Positions 25,046-32,452 of a stretch of DNA of 64,000 bases are shown one piece after another. The notes beneath the pieces were generated by a model. It saw nothing but the letters and a program-made list of their open reading frames with translations, ran no database searches and was not told the origin of the DNA. The position numbers and the translations under genes were made by a program. Position 1 is the first letter of the stretch; the number at the start of each line of letters is the position of its first letter. The stretch covers positions 59,170 through 123,169 of the forward strand of contig CAUVXJ010000106.1 in the NCBI GenBank assembly GCA_963555925.1, in the 5' to 3' direction. Source of the DNA: Protofrankia sp963555925. GTDB lineage: Bacteria; Actinomycetota; Actinomycetes; Frankiales; Frankiaceae.

Positions 25046-25085
25046 GAGCGCCCGGCAATAGGGGTATCGATCAAGAAATAGGGCT
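25046..25085 (+). repeat. solo end of the MITE-like element family
   Basis: GAGCGCCCGGCAATAGGGG, then the motif GATCAAG, match the left end of the 162-bp element at 39.6 kb. The copy begins 3 bp after the TAG stop of the nucleotidyltransferase gene. No inverted right end is present before dnaB, so it is a truncated or solo end. Confidence 0.65.
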
Positions 25086-25111
25086 GGATCGCCCGGGAGC
25101 CTTGACCTGGG

Positions 25112-26479
25112 TCAGCTGGCCATGTCGACGAAACGAGAGTAGTGGCCCTGGAAGGCGACGGTGACGGTGCCGGTCGGGCCGTTACGGTGTTTGGCGACGA
25201 TCAGGTCGGCCTCGCCGGCGCGAGCTGACTCCTTCTCCACCGCATCCTCCCGGTACAGCAGGATCACCGCGTCCGCATCCTGCTCGAGCGATCCTGATTC
25301 GCGAAGGTCGGAGATCTGTGGGCGCTTGTCCGCACGCTGTTCCGAGGCACGGTTCAGCTGGGAGATCGCCACCACCGGGACATCCAGCTCCTTGGCGAGC
25401 AGTTTCAGTGAACGCGATATCTCGCTGACCTCCTGCTGGCGGCTTTCCGTCCGTTTCGGCGACGACATGAGCTGCAGGTAATCGAGAACAATCATCCGGA
25501 GGTCGTTGCGCTGTTTGAGCCGCCGGGCCTTCGCCCGAATCTCCATCATGGTCAGGTGCGGGCTGTCGTCGATGAACAGGGGAGCGTCCGCGACCTCGCC
25601 CATCCGGCGGGCAAGACGGGCCCAGTCGTCGTCGGTGAGCCGCCCGGTGCGGATGCTCTGCAGGGACACCCGGGCCTCCGCCGACAACAGCCGCATGGTG
25701 ATCTCCATTCGGCTCATCTCCAGCGAGAAGATCACCGATGTCATCCCGTTACGGATGGACGCAGCCCGAGCAAGATCCAAACCGAGCGTGCTTTTGCCGA
25801 CGGCGGGCCTGGCCGCAATGATCCACAACTGGCCGCCGTGCAGCCCGTTGGTCAGCTCGTCCAGATCATTGAAGCCGGTGGGGACCCCGGTCAGTGACCC
25901 GTTGTGCCCCTGGATGGCTTCGATCTCCTCCAGGGCGGGGTTGAGCAACTCGCCGAGCGGGGCGTAGTCCTCACTCGAGCGACGGTCGGTGACCTCGTAG
26001 ACGGCCGCCTGGGCACGGTCGACGACCTCGTCCACGTCCTGCGCGGGGCCGAAGGCGAGCTGGACGATGCGGGTACCGGCCTCCGCCAGGCGGCGCAGGA
26101 CGGCCTTCTCCGCCACGATGCGGGCGTAGTAGCCGGCGTTCGCCGCCGTCGGCACGCTTGAGATGAGGGTGTGCAGGTACGCTGGCCCGCCCACCCGTTC
26201 GAGCAGCTCCCGTCTGCCGAGCTCAGCGGCGACACTGATGACGTCAGCCGGTTCCCCACGGCCGTACAGGTCGCCGATGACGCCGTAGACAGTGCCGTGC
26301 GCGGGACGGTAGAAGTCGACCGCGGCGAGTACCTCCACCACGTCGGCGATCGCGTCCTTCGACAGCAGCATGCCGCCCAGCGCACTCTGCTCAGCCGCAA
26401 GATCATGTGGCGGGGTGCGGTCGAACTCGACCGGCCCGCCTGAACCACCCCGGGCGCGGTCAATGTCGGTCAGTGTCAT
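25112..26479 (-). CDS. dnaB: replicative DNA helicase DnaB
   Basis: DnaB is the hexameric 5'-3' helicase that opens the replication fork. Start ATG 26479 has AGGGGG 7 bp upstream; the longer frame is rejected as it runs through a tandem repeat. The 455-residue protein has the N-terminal PPHDLAAEQSALGGMLLS helical domain, Walker A as ARPAVGKST, FSLEMSR, Walker B IVLDYLQLM, and the arginine-finger region LKQRN...SQLNR. No intein interrupts the RecA fold, unlike some mycobacteria. The upstream region has an SOS-type palindrome and 13-bp repeats. Confidence 0.97.
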   Translation of the reverse strand: MTLTDIDRARGGSGGPVEFDRTPPHDLAAEQSALGGMLLSKDAIADVVEVLAAVDFYRPAHGTVYGVIGDLYGRGEPADVISVAAELGRRELLERVGGPAYLHTLISSVPTAANAGYYARIVAEKAVLRRLAEAGTRIVQLAFGPAQDVDEVVDRAQAAVYEVTDRRSSEDYAPLGELLNPALEEIEAIQGHNGSLTGVPTGFNDLDELTNGLHGGQLWIIAARPAVGKSTLGLDLARAASIRNGMTSVIFSLEMSRMEITMRLLSAEARVSLQSIRTGRLTDDDWARLARRMGEVADAPLFIDDSPHLTMMEIRAKARRLKQRNDLRMIVLDYLQLMSSPKRTESRQQEVSEISRSLKLLAKELDVPVVAISQLNRASEQRADKRPQISDLRESGSLEQDADAVILLYREDAVEKESARAGEADLIVAKHRNGPTGTVTVAFQGHYSRFVDMAS

Positions 26480-26497
26480 GACCACCCCCTGTAGCGC

Positions 26498-26549
26498 CGC
26501 TTGTGGCAACCGCTTGTGGCAACCGCTTGTCGTGACCGCTTGTCGTGAC
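26498..26549. repeat. four 13-bp tandem repeats upstream of dnaB
   Basis: Two units of CGCTTGTGGCAAC are followed directly by two units of CGCTTGTCGTGAC, ending 19 bp upstream of the dnaB start. The pairs share CGCTTGT and the final AC. Their place, in the untranslated leader or promoter, suggests protein binding or slippage-prone leader sequence; period 13 is not helical-phase exact. Confidence 0.75.
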
Positions 26550-26574
26550 CGCGGTTTCGACACACACCCGACTA

Positions 26575-26590
26575 TCGAACATATGTTCGA
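26575..26590. promoter_or_regulatory. perfect actinobacterial LexA (SOS) box upstream of dnaB
   Basis: TCGAACATATGTTCGA is a perfect 16-bp palindrome and matches the actinobacterial SOS box TCGAAC-N4-GTTCGA at every fixed position. It lies 96 bp upstream of the dnaB start. No other gene starts nearby on the plus strand, so dnaB is the likely target. LexA itself is not in the window. Confidence 0.7.
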
Positions 26591-26731
26591 CCATCAGGTC
26601 GACATTGTCAATGTCCGACCGAGCACCCCCACCCGGGCGGCCGTCCCCTCCCGATCAGCCGTCCCTACCGATCAGCCGTCCCCTACCAACGGCGCCGACT
26701 GTACGGCGAGGTGACCTGAAGTCTCAAAAAG

Positions 26732-26895
26732 TTATCCACAGATACTGTGGATAACTGCTGTGGATAAGACCGAACGCCCTGGGGACAGCATCAGGACAAG
26801 TCTCTCGAAGCTGTGGATAGCCGATCGGAAGATGCATCGTCCACGCCGATTTCGCGGTGTGGCAGGCACCGCAGCCATCCACCGCCTGTGGACAA
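26732..26895. promoter_or_regulatory. cluster of five DnaA-box-like sites
   Basis: Two exact TTATCCACA boxes face each other (26732-26740 plus, 26746-26754 minus), a third exact one is at 26759-26767 (minus), and near matches TGTGGATAG and TGTGGACAA are at 26812 and 26887. Five sites in 164 bp between dnaB and rplI is far above chance in GC-rich DNA. They could regulate dnaB or the ribosomal-protein operon, titrate DnaA, or be an origin relic. The rest of 26591-27145 has no protein-like gene. Confidence 0.7.
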
Positions 26896-26984
26896 AAGAA
26901 ATCCGTGGATCCGGTCACCGCTGCCCCCGTACAGCCAGCGACTCACGCTGTGCGCGGATCCGGATGTGGGCGAAAAAACGAAGA

Positions 26985-27044
26985 GTGACCGCGGCGTCGC
27001 ATCAACCTGCCGGTCCATCGACCGGCAGGCAACACCGCGGTCAC
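26985..27044. terminator. nested hairpin, terminator of the rpsF-rplI operon
   Basis: An inner stem CCTGCCGGTC/GACCGGCAGG with loop CATC is nested in an outer stem GTGACCGCGG/CCGCGGTCAC. It lies about 100 bp downstream of the rplI stop in the direction of transcription (minus). The two-storey structure has no U-run, as is common in actinobacteria. Confidence 0.7.
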
Positions 27045-27145
27045 CCATACCGCCATACGGCCCCATACCGCCGGAGTGTTCAGACCTTCCCAGGTGGAAC
27101 CACTCCGGCGGACATTCTTACGTGGCCGTCCTCACGTGGCCGTCC

Positions 27146-27592
27146 TCAGGCGGAGACCACGTCCAGGCTGACGGTCGCGACGACGTCGGTGTGCAGGTGC
27201 ACCGAGACCGTGTGGGCACCCAGTGACTTGATCGGCTTCGGTAGTTCCACCCGCCTGCGGTCCAGATCGGGACCGCCGGCCGCGGCGACCGCCGCCACCA
27301 CGTCCGCCGCTGTCACGGAGCCGAACAGCCGACCTTCCTTACCCGCCCGGCTCACCAGCTGGACGGACAGCCTGGAAAGCTGGCCGGCGATCTCCTTTGC
27401 ATGCCCGAGGTCCCGGACCGCCCGAGCCGACCGTGCCCGGCGGATCTGGGCGATCTGCTTCTCGGCACCCCGGGTCGCCACGATCGCGTACCGACGCGGG
27501 ATGAGGTAGTTGCGGCCATACCCGCCGGCGACCTCGACCGTGTCACCGGGGCTACCGAGGCCGGGTACCTCCTGAGTGAGGATCAGCTTCAT
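27146..27592 (-). CDS. rplI: 50S ribosomal protein L9
   Basis: L9 binds 23S rRNA domain V. The 148-residue protein begins MKLILTQEVPGLGSPGDTVEVAGGYGRNYLIPRRYA, the invariant L9 N-terminal domain, followed by the long connecting helix and the C-terminal domain (GRLFGSVTAADVV...KSLGAHTVSVHLH). Length is standard. It follows rpsR by 11 bp as the last ribosomal gene of the operon. Confidence 0.98.
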   Translation of the reverse strand: MKLILTQEVPGLGSPGDTVEVAGGYGRNYLIPRRYAIVATRGAEKQIAQIRRARSARAVRDLGHAKEIAGQLSRLSVQLVSRAGKEGRLFGSVTAADVVAAVAAAGGPDLDRRRVELPKPIKSLGAHTVSVHLHTDVVATVSLDVVSA

Positions 27593-27603
27593 CGCCAGTC
27601 TCC

Positions 27604-27840
27604 TCAGCGAGCCGTCGAAGTGTAAGGCAGCAGCGCCATCTCGCGGCTGTTCTTCACCGCGATCGCCACATCACGCTGATGCTGACTGCAGTTTCCGGTG
27701 ACCCGCCGGGCGCGGATCTTACCGCGATCGGAGATGAACTTCCGCAGCAGCGAGGTGTCCTTGTAGTCGATGTAGTCGCTCTTGTCCTTGCAGAACGCGC
27801 AAACCTTCTTCTTCGGTTTGCGCACGGCCGCCTTGGCCAT
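27604..27840 (-). CDS. rpsR: 30S ribosomal protein S18
   Basis: The 78-residue protein has the S18 core IDYKDTSLLRKFISDRGKIRARRVTGNCSQHQRDVA. The N-terminal part keeps Cys pairs (CAFCKDK...C), the zinc-type (C+) form rather than the zinc-free paralogue. S18 binds the 30S platform beside S6, whose gene rpsF is two genes upstream. Confidence 0.98.
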   Translation of the reverse strand: MAKAAVRKPKKKVCAFCKDKSDYIDYKDTSLLRKFISDRGKIRARRVTGNCSQHQRDVAIAVKNSREMALLPYTSTAR

Positions 27841-27927
27841 CGTGCACTCCTATATGTCTGTGGGTTCGACCGCAGGCCCGTTCAATTCGCGCATCCGCAG
27901 GCCACGCGGGCCGCTGGTGGTCCGCTG

Positions 27928-27947
27928 GTGGTCCGCTGGCGGACCAC
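27928..27947. terminator. small hairpin between ssb and rpsR
   Basis: GTGGTCCGC and GCGGACCAC face each other across 2 bp, at the ssb stop codon on the side of rpsR; part of a GTCCGCTGGTG direct repeat overlaps it. In the minus-strand operon this could attenuate transcription into rpsR or protect the upstream mRNA. Confidence 0.4.
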
Positions 27948-28525
27948 TAGAACGGGGGTTCCTCGGAGTAGGCGCCGGCCGGCGCGGACCACGGGTCCTC
28001 GACGGCACCGCCGCCGTATCCCGATCCGCCGCCGGCGGGAGCGGGAGCACCGTAGCCGCCAGCCCCGCCGGCAGGACCCCCGGGCGCAGGCGGCCCGCCG
28101 TACCCACCGGGCGCAGCCCCGGCACTCGGTCCGCCATAACCGCCGCCGCCGCCGGCGCCACGAGCCGCCTTGACGACCTTCGCGGTGGCGTACTTCAGTG
28201 ACGGGCCGATCTCCTCGACGTCCAGCTCGACCGAGATGCGCTCGTTACCCTCGCGGTCGGTCCACTTCCGCTGCTTGAGCCGACCTTGCACGATGACCCG
28301 GGCGCCCTTCTGGAGCGATTCGGCAACGTGCTCCGCGGCCTGCCGCCAGATGGAACAACGCAGGAACAGCGCGTCCCCGTCCTTCCACTCGTTGGTGGTC
28401 CGGTCGAGGGTCCGCGGCGTCGAGGCCACGGTGAAGCTGGCGACCGCGGCACCGTTGGGGGTGAACCGAAGCTCGGGGTCGTTCGTCAGGTTTCCGACCA
28501 CCGTGATGACTGTTTCGCCGGCCAT
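27947..28525 (-). CDS. ssb: single-stranded DNA-binding protein SSB
   Basis: SSB coats single-stranded DNA in replication and repair. The 192-residue protein has the OB fold (TVVGNLTNDPELRFTPNGAAVASFTVAS at the N terminus, then LRCSIWRQAAEHVAESLQKGARVIVQGRLKQRKW), a Gly/Tyr/Pro-rich linker, and a C terminus rich in acidic and aromatic residues ending EEPPF. The usual partner-binding tip is DDDIPF or DEPPF, so the ending is close but less acidic. It lies between rpsF and rpsR, the normal actinobacterial order. Confidence 0.98.
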   Translation of the reverse strand: MAGETVITVVGNLTNDPELRFTPNGAAVASFTVASTPRTLDRTTNEWKDGDALFLRCSIWRQAAEHVAESLQKGARVIVQGRLKQRKWTDREGNERISVELDVEEIGPSLKYATAKVVKAARGAGGGGGYGGPSAGAAPGGYGGPPAPGGPAGGAGGYGAPAPAGGGSGYGGGAVEDPWSAPAGAYSEEPPF

Positions 28526-28538
28526 GAAGCCGCTCCCT

Positions 28539-28859
28539 TCAGGCCGCGATCTTGCGTCGGGGCTTCTTCTTCTCGGGAAGCCGGATCACCTTGGTACGGA
28601 TCACCGATTCATTGAGGACGAGCTGGCGGTCGAGTTCGGCGACCACATCCGGCTCGGAATGCAGGTCGATGACGGCATAGATACCCTCGACGCTCTTGCG
28701 GATCTCGTAGGCGAGCCGGCGGCGGCCCCAGACTTCGACCTTCTCGACAACGCCGCCGCTGGCGCGGACACCGGTCAGATACTGGTCAAGGGACGGCGCG
28801 ACCGTGCGCTCTTCAAGATCCGGTTCGAGGATGACCATCAGTTCGTAATGCCGTGGCAA
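28539..28859 (-). CDS. rpsF: 30S ribosomal protein S6
   Basis: The S6 fold starts HYELMVILEPDLEERTVAPSLDQYLT and has the GRRRLAYEIRKSVEGIYAVIDL block. The start is probably TTG 28859 (LPRHYE...), as known S6 proteins begin at this point; AGGAGG lies 11 bp upstream, a little far, so a GTG four codons before is possible. The longer in-frame extension is Arg/Cys-rich and not S6-like. First gene of the rpsF-ssb-rpsR-rplI unit. Confidence 0.93.
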   Translation of the reverse strand: MPRHYELMVILEPDLEERTVAPSLDQYLTGVRASGGVVEKVEVWGRRRLAYEIRKSVEGIYAVIDLHSEPDVVAELDRQLVLNESVIRTKVIRLPEKKKPRRKIAA

Positions 28860-29056
28860 GGGTGAACCCACCTCCTGTGGACTCGGGCGGCCACGGAGGA
28901 TTCCGTGGCAGGAGGGACAGTGCCGCGTGTCAGAGCGCCCGCACGCGCACCGCGCGCGGGCCAACGAACGGCAACCTGGCAAACACTACTCGATCCACGT
29001 CAACCAGCTGGCCCGCGACCCGGGGCGTCCGAACCCGTGGCGGCCGAACCGGTGGC

Positions 29057-30481
29057 TCAGTCGACCCACTGGCCCTGGGTGAAGGCGACGACAAAGGCGG
29101 CCATGACGGGCGCGCAGAGCCAGACGTAAGCCGGCCGCACCCAGGGACACCGGGTCGCTACCCGGGCGAGCAGCAGGTACATCGGAAAGGCGACCAGAAT
29201 TGTCCGAATCCCCGAGGCGTAGTAGTTCGAGCTGCTCATCAGCAGCGTCGCAGCGCCGACGAAGGCAGCCTCACCCAAACGCGCCGACCACACCAGCGCC
29301 ACGGTCAGCACGACGCCGATGACCACGGCTGCCATCTCACCACGCCAGAACCAGGTCCACGCCGAGGACTGCGATGCGTCGAAGGCTCCGTGCCAGGTCG
29401 CCCGCCATCCCACCCACGGCCAGTCGATCTCCCGGTGCCAGCCGACCCGCATCGCCTCGGCGTAGGAGTCCCACCGGCCGGTACGGACCCGTAGGTAGGT
29501 GACGAAGGCGAGCACGGGCAACGGGGGCAGCGCGAGCGCGAGTCCCGGCGTCGCGAACACCGGTAGCCCCGCGCGCCGCCGGCTGACGACATACTGCACC
29601 GCCAGCGCGAAGCAGAAGGGGATTCCGGTGACCCTGGTCGAGGCTGCACCGGCGCCGAGCAGGCCGGCGAGCCACCAGTGCTGGCGGCGTGCGGCAAGCC
29701 AGGATGTGGTGGCGAAACCGAGAAAGATCGCCTCCGAGTATCCCGCGCAGAGGAATACCGCATAGGGGAACAGCAGCAGCGCGAGGACCGCGAAGTCCGC
29801 GGCACGGCGGTCCTGGTCACCCGGACCAGCCCAGAGTCCGATACCGCCGGCGGCCCGTCCGGTCCCGCCGGAAGCCCGTCCGGTCCCGGCGGACACCGGT
29901 CCGGTCCCGGCGGACACCGGTCCGGTCCCGGCGGACACCGGTCCGATGGAAGCCACCACCGGTCCGGTCGAGGTTGACGCTCCTGCGACCGCAGTGTCAT
30001 CGATTTGCAGCTGCCAGATGGCCGCCACCGCCACGGCCCCCGCGACGAACGAGACGGCCATCCCCGCAACCGTCCAGTCACCGATGAACAGGTGAGCGAC
30101 ACGCATCGCGATCGGGTACCCCGGAAAGTCCACCTCGGTGTGGTCGGCGTACATCGGGGACTCGTATCCGTACCGCGCGACCTTGGTGAACAGTCCGACG
30201 TCCCAGCGGTTCCACAGCGTCGACACGCCCGGCAGATCAGCACTCGGTTGACCGGACAGTGCCCGGGATGTGGCCAATGACAACACGATGACCGTGACCC
30301 GGCTGACGAACCAGATCGGCAGGGTCGCCCGGACTGCTCGCGGAATCCTGTTCAGCCACGTCCGGACGGTGCCGGGCGCACCGGTGCCGGGCACACCGGA
30401 CCCGAGCAGCGCGGCCGGGCCGGACTCCGGTTCGGCGCGACCGGTCCGGTCGGGACGGGGATCTTCCGATGGCACGGTCAT
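29057..30481 (-). CDS. PIG-V-like mannosyltransferase, integral membrane
   Basis: Start ATG 30481 overlaps the upstream gene stop (ATGA). The 474-residue protein has about eight transmembrane helices and an early extracytoplasmic loop STLWNRWDVGLFTKVARYGYE...DFPGYPIAMR, which matches the WD...Y...GY and FFPxYP patterns of PIG-V/GPI mannosyltransferase II-like enzymes that use polyprenyl-phosphate mannose. A probable role is glycosylation of lipids or proteins outside the membrane. Around residues 180-215 there is a variable tail of VSAGTGP repeats encoded by a 21-bp tandem repeat (about 29880-29945). It lies downstream of a second glycosyltransferase and ponA. Confidence 0.75.
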   Translation of the reverse strand: MTVPSEDPRPDRTGRAEPESGPAALLGSGVPGTGAPGTVRTWLNRIPRAVRATLPIWFVSRVTVIVLSLATSRALSGQPSADLPGVSTLWNRWDVGLFTKVARYGYESPMYADHTEVDFPGYPIAMRVAHLFIGDWTVAGMAVSFVAGAVAVAAIWQLQIDDTAVAGASTSTGPVVASIGPVSAGTGPVSAGTGPVSAGTGRASGGTGRAAGGIGLWAGPGDQDRRAADFAVLALLLFPYAVFLCAGYSEAIFLGFATTSWLAARRQHWWLAGLLGAGAASTRVTGIPFCFALAVQYVVSRRRAGLPVFATPGLALALPPLPVLAFVTYLRVRTGRWDSYAEAMRVGWHREIDWPWVGWRATWHGAFDASQSSAWTWFWRGEMAAVVIGVVLTVALVWSARLGEAAFVGAATLLMSSSNYYASGIRTILVAFPMYLLLARVATRCPWVRPAYVWLCAPVMAAFVVAFTQGQWVD

Positions 30482-32346
30482 GGACCAGCCCCGACAGCCG
30501 CCGCCCACCCGCCCGGATCGGCCTGCATGCCGTCCCGGTCCGTCGCGGTCGCGGTGTCCGCCGTGGCGCGCACGGCCCGGCGACTGCGCCGGTCCGCCGC
30601 CCCGTCGAGCACGCCACCAGCCGGATCGTCCGCTCCGGTGCGGCGGACGACGTCCAGTTCGGGCCGCAGGATCTCGCGAATGACCAGCGAGGCGAACACA
30701 CACAAGGTGAGGTCGCGGATGACGACGGCGCTCACGAACCAGCCACGGTCGATTCCGGACGCTCCGTTGGTGTCGTTGTAGACGAAGTGCAGGAACCGGG
30801 TCAACAGCACATATGCCTCAGTCGCCTGCCAGGCCAGGAACGCCGGCCACCGTGGCCGGGCCAACGCGGCGAGCGGTACCAGCCACAGCGTGTACTGCGG
30901 CGAGAAGACCTTGTTCGTCACCAGGAACACGGCGATCGTGAGGAACAACAGCTGGGGCAGGCGCGGACGCCGGGGCACGAACCATGCCAGCGCGGCTATG
31001 CCGAGAAGAAGTATCCCCAGTACGACCATCGAGATGATGTTGAGTTTGCCGGTGGGGATGCCGTGCTCGCGGACATCGGTCAGTACCACGGGGACGGCGA
31101 CTGCGACCAGCAGCCACCCGGTGCATGCCACCAGCACGATCGCCCATCGCCAGGCCGGCCAGCGCGATGTCGCCGCGATTGCCGCGGCGGCCAGCGCGAT
31201 CCCGACCACCGCCATGGTGACCAGGTGGACGGTGCCGAACATGCGGGTCGAAAAGGAGCTGGCCAGCCAGGTCGTGGCGAAGGCCAGGGAGTCCCAGTCC
31301 GGACCGCGCTCGGAGTTGAGGTCGACGAAGCGCAGCATCGCGTTCGTCCCGTCGCCCCAGTGGCCCCCGAGCTTGCCGAACCAGTCGCCACCGGCCCACA
31401 GCGTCGTCCAGATGCTGTCGCCGACCCGTTCATCCCCCTTGAAGTACCCGGCGACCAGCCAGAGGGGTACCCAGACCGCCACGGCGGTCACCACTGTCGC
31501 CACGAGCGTGCGGATGAAGGGCCGGATCCTGCCCGCACGCAGGGTGAGCACGGCCAGCGGCAGCAGGAACAGCAGCGGGTAGAACTTCGTCGCCGCGCCG
31601 AGCCCGATCAGGATGCCTGCGAGCGTGGGCGCTCGGCGTGACCAGGCGAGCAGGCCGCCAGCGGCGAATGCCACCGCCAGGATGTCCCAGTTGGTCATGA
31701 GATGGAGCACCAGAACGGGCGCGAGCGCGACCAGCGCGGCGTCGAAGGCTCTGGCCCGGCCCGCGGTCAGGGCCGTGGCGAACACCGCGACACAGGCCGC
31801 CACCAGGAACAACAGAGCCGTGACGTCATAGAAGGTGGCTGTTCGATGGTCGATGGTGTAGCTGGCCACAACCTGCCGGCCGTCGTCGTCGCGGTACACC
31901 GGCTGCGACGGCGAGGCGAATCCGGCGACGGAGGACGCGAGCGCCATGGCCGCGCCGATCAGCGGCGGGTACTCGGTGGGGTAGTCGAGGAAGGGCCGCT
32001 TGCCGTTGGCCAGGCCCTCCTGGCCGTACAGGGCGACCACGTCGGAGTAGCACATGCGCGTGTACTGGTACTCGTGCGACCAGTTGCGGGTGTCGCGGCA
32101 CGGTGCCTTCTGGGCGTAGGCCAGCAGGCAGATCAGGACGGTGAAGGCCATCAGGACCCGCAGCGGCGTCCACCAGCTCCGGTTGACACCGATGCGGGCG
32201 TGTGCCCCGGGCGGACCACCGATGAGCATGCTCGCACCGGCAACCACCGGGTCCTCGCCCGACGGGCTCACCCGGCGCACAGGTGCCGTGAAACCGGGCA
32301 CCTCAGGGTCCGTCCCAGGATGTGTCTCCCGGTAGCCATCAGCCAT
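30478..32346 (-). CDS. GT87-like polytopic glycosyltransferase (Rv0051 family)
   Basis: This 622-residue membrane protein has about 12 hydrophobic helices, starting near residue 60. The first loop YPTEYPPLIGAAMALAS with preceding acidic residues, and TNWDILAVAFAAGGLLAWSRR, are typical of DUF2029/GT87 polyprenol-phosphate mannose-dependent transferases. By gene order (ponA, this gene, rpsF cluster) it is the counterpart of mycobacterial Rv0051. The first 55 and last 50 residues are polar tails. It ends with a 4-bp overlap into the PIG-V-like gene, so the two probably act on the same envelope glycan. Confidence 0.78.
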   Translation of the reverse strand: MADGYRETHPGTDPEVPGFTAPVRRVSPSGEDPVVAGASMLIGGPPGAHARIGVNRSWWTPLRVLMAFTVLICLLAYAQKAPCRDTRNWSHEYQYTRMCYSDVVALYGQEGLANGKRPFLDYPTEYPPLIGAAMALASSVAGFASPSQPVYRDDDGRQVVASYTIDHRTATFYDVTALLFLVAACVAVFATALTAGRARAFDAALVALAPVLVLHLMTNWDILAVAFAAGGLLAWSRRAPTLAGILIGLGAATKFYPLLFLLPLAVLTLRAGRIRPFIRTLVATVVTAVAVWVPLWLVAGYFKGDERVGDSIWTTLWAGGDWFGKLGGHWGDGTNAMLRFVDLNSERGPDWDSLAFATTWLASSFSTRMFGTVHLVTMAVVGIALAAAAIAATSRWPAWRWAIVLVACTGWLLVAVAVPVVLTDVREHGIPTGKLNIISMVVLGILLLGIAALAWFVPRRPRLPQLLFLTIAVFLVTNKVFSPQYTLWLVPLAALARPRWPAFLAWQATEAYVLLTRFLHFVYNDTNGASGIDRGWFVSAVVIRDLTLCVFASLVIREILRPELDVVRRTGADDPAGGVLDGAADRRSRRAVRATADTATATDRDGMQADPGGWAAAVGAGP

Positions 32347-32452
32347 GGGGCATTCTCACCTGACCAGCATGGGGCACCGGAACAGCACGCCTTCCACACG
32401 GGGTGCGTCTCGCGCTGACACGGGGTGCGTCTCGCGCTGACACGTCATGGGC

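Noticed and set aside
26760..27509. Plus-strand open frame across the dnaB-rplI gap
   Set aside because: It overlaps rplI antisense, crosses a nested terminator and DnaA boxes, and is Arg/Ser-rich without protein-like pattern.
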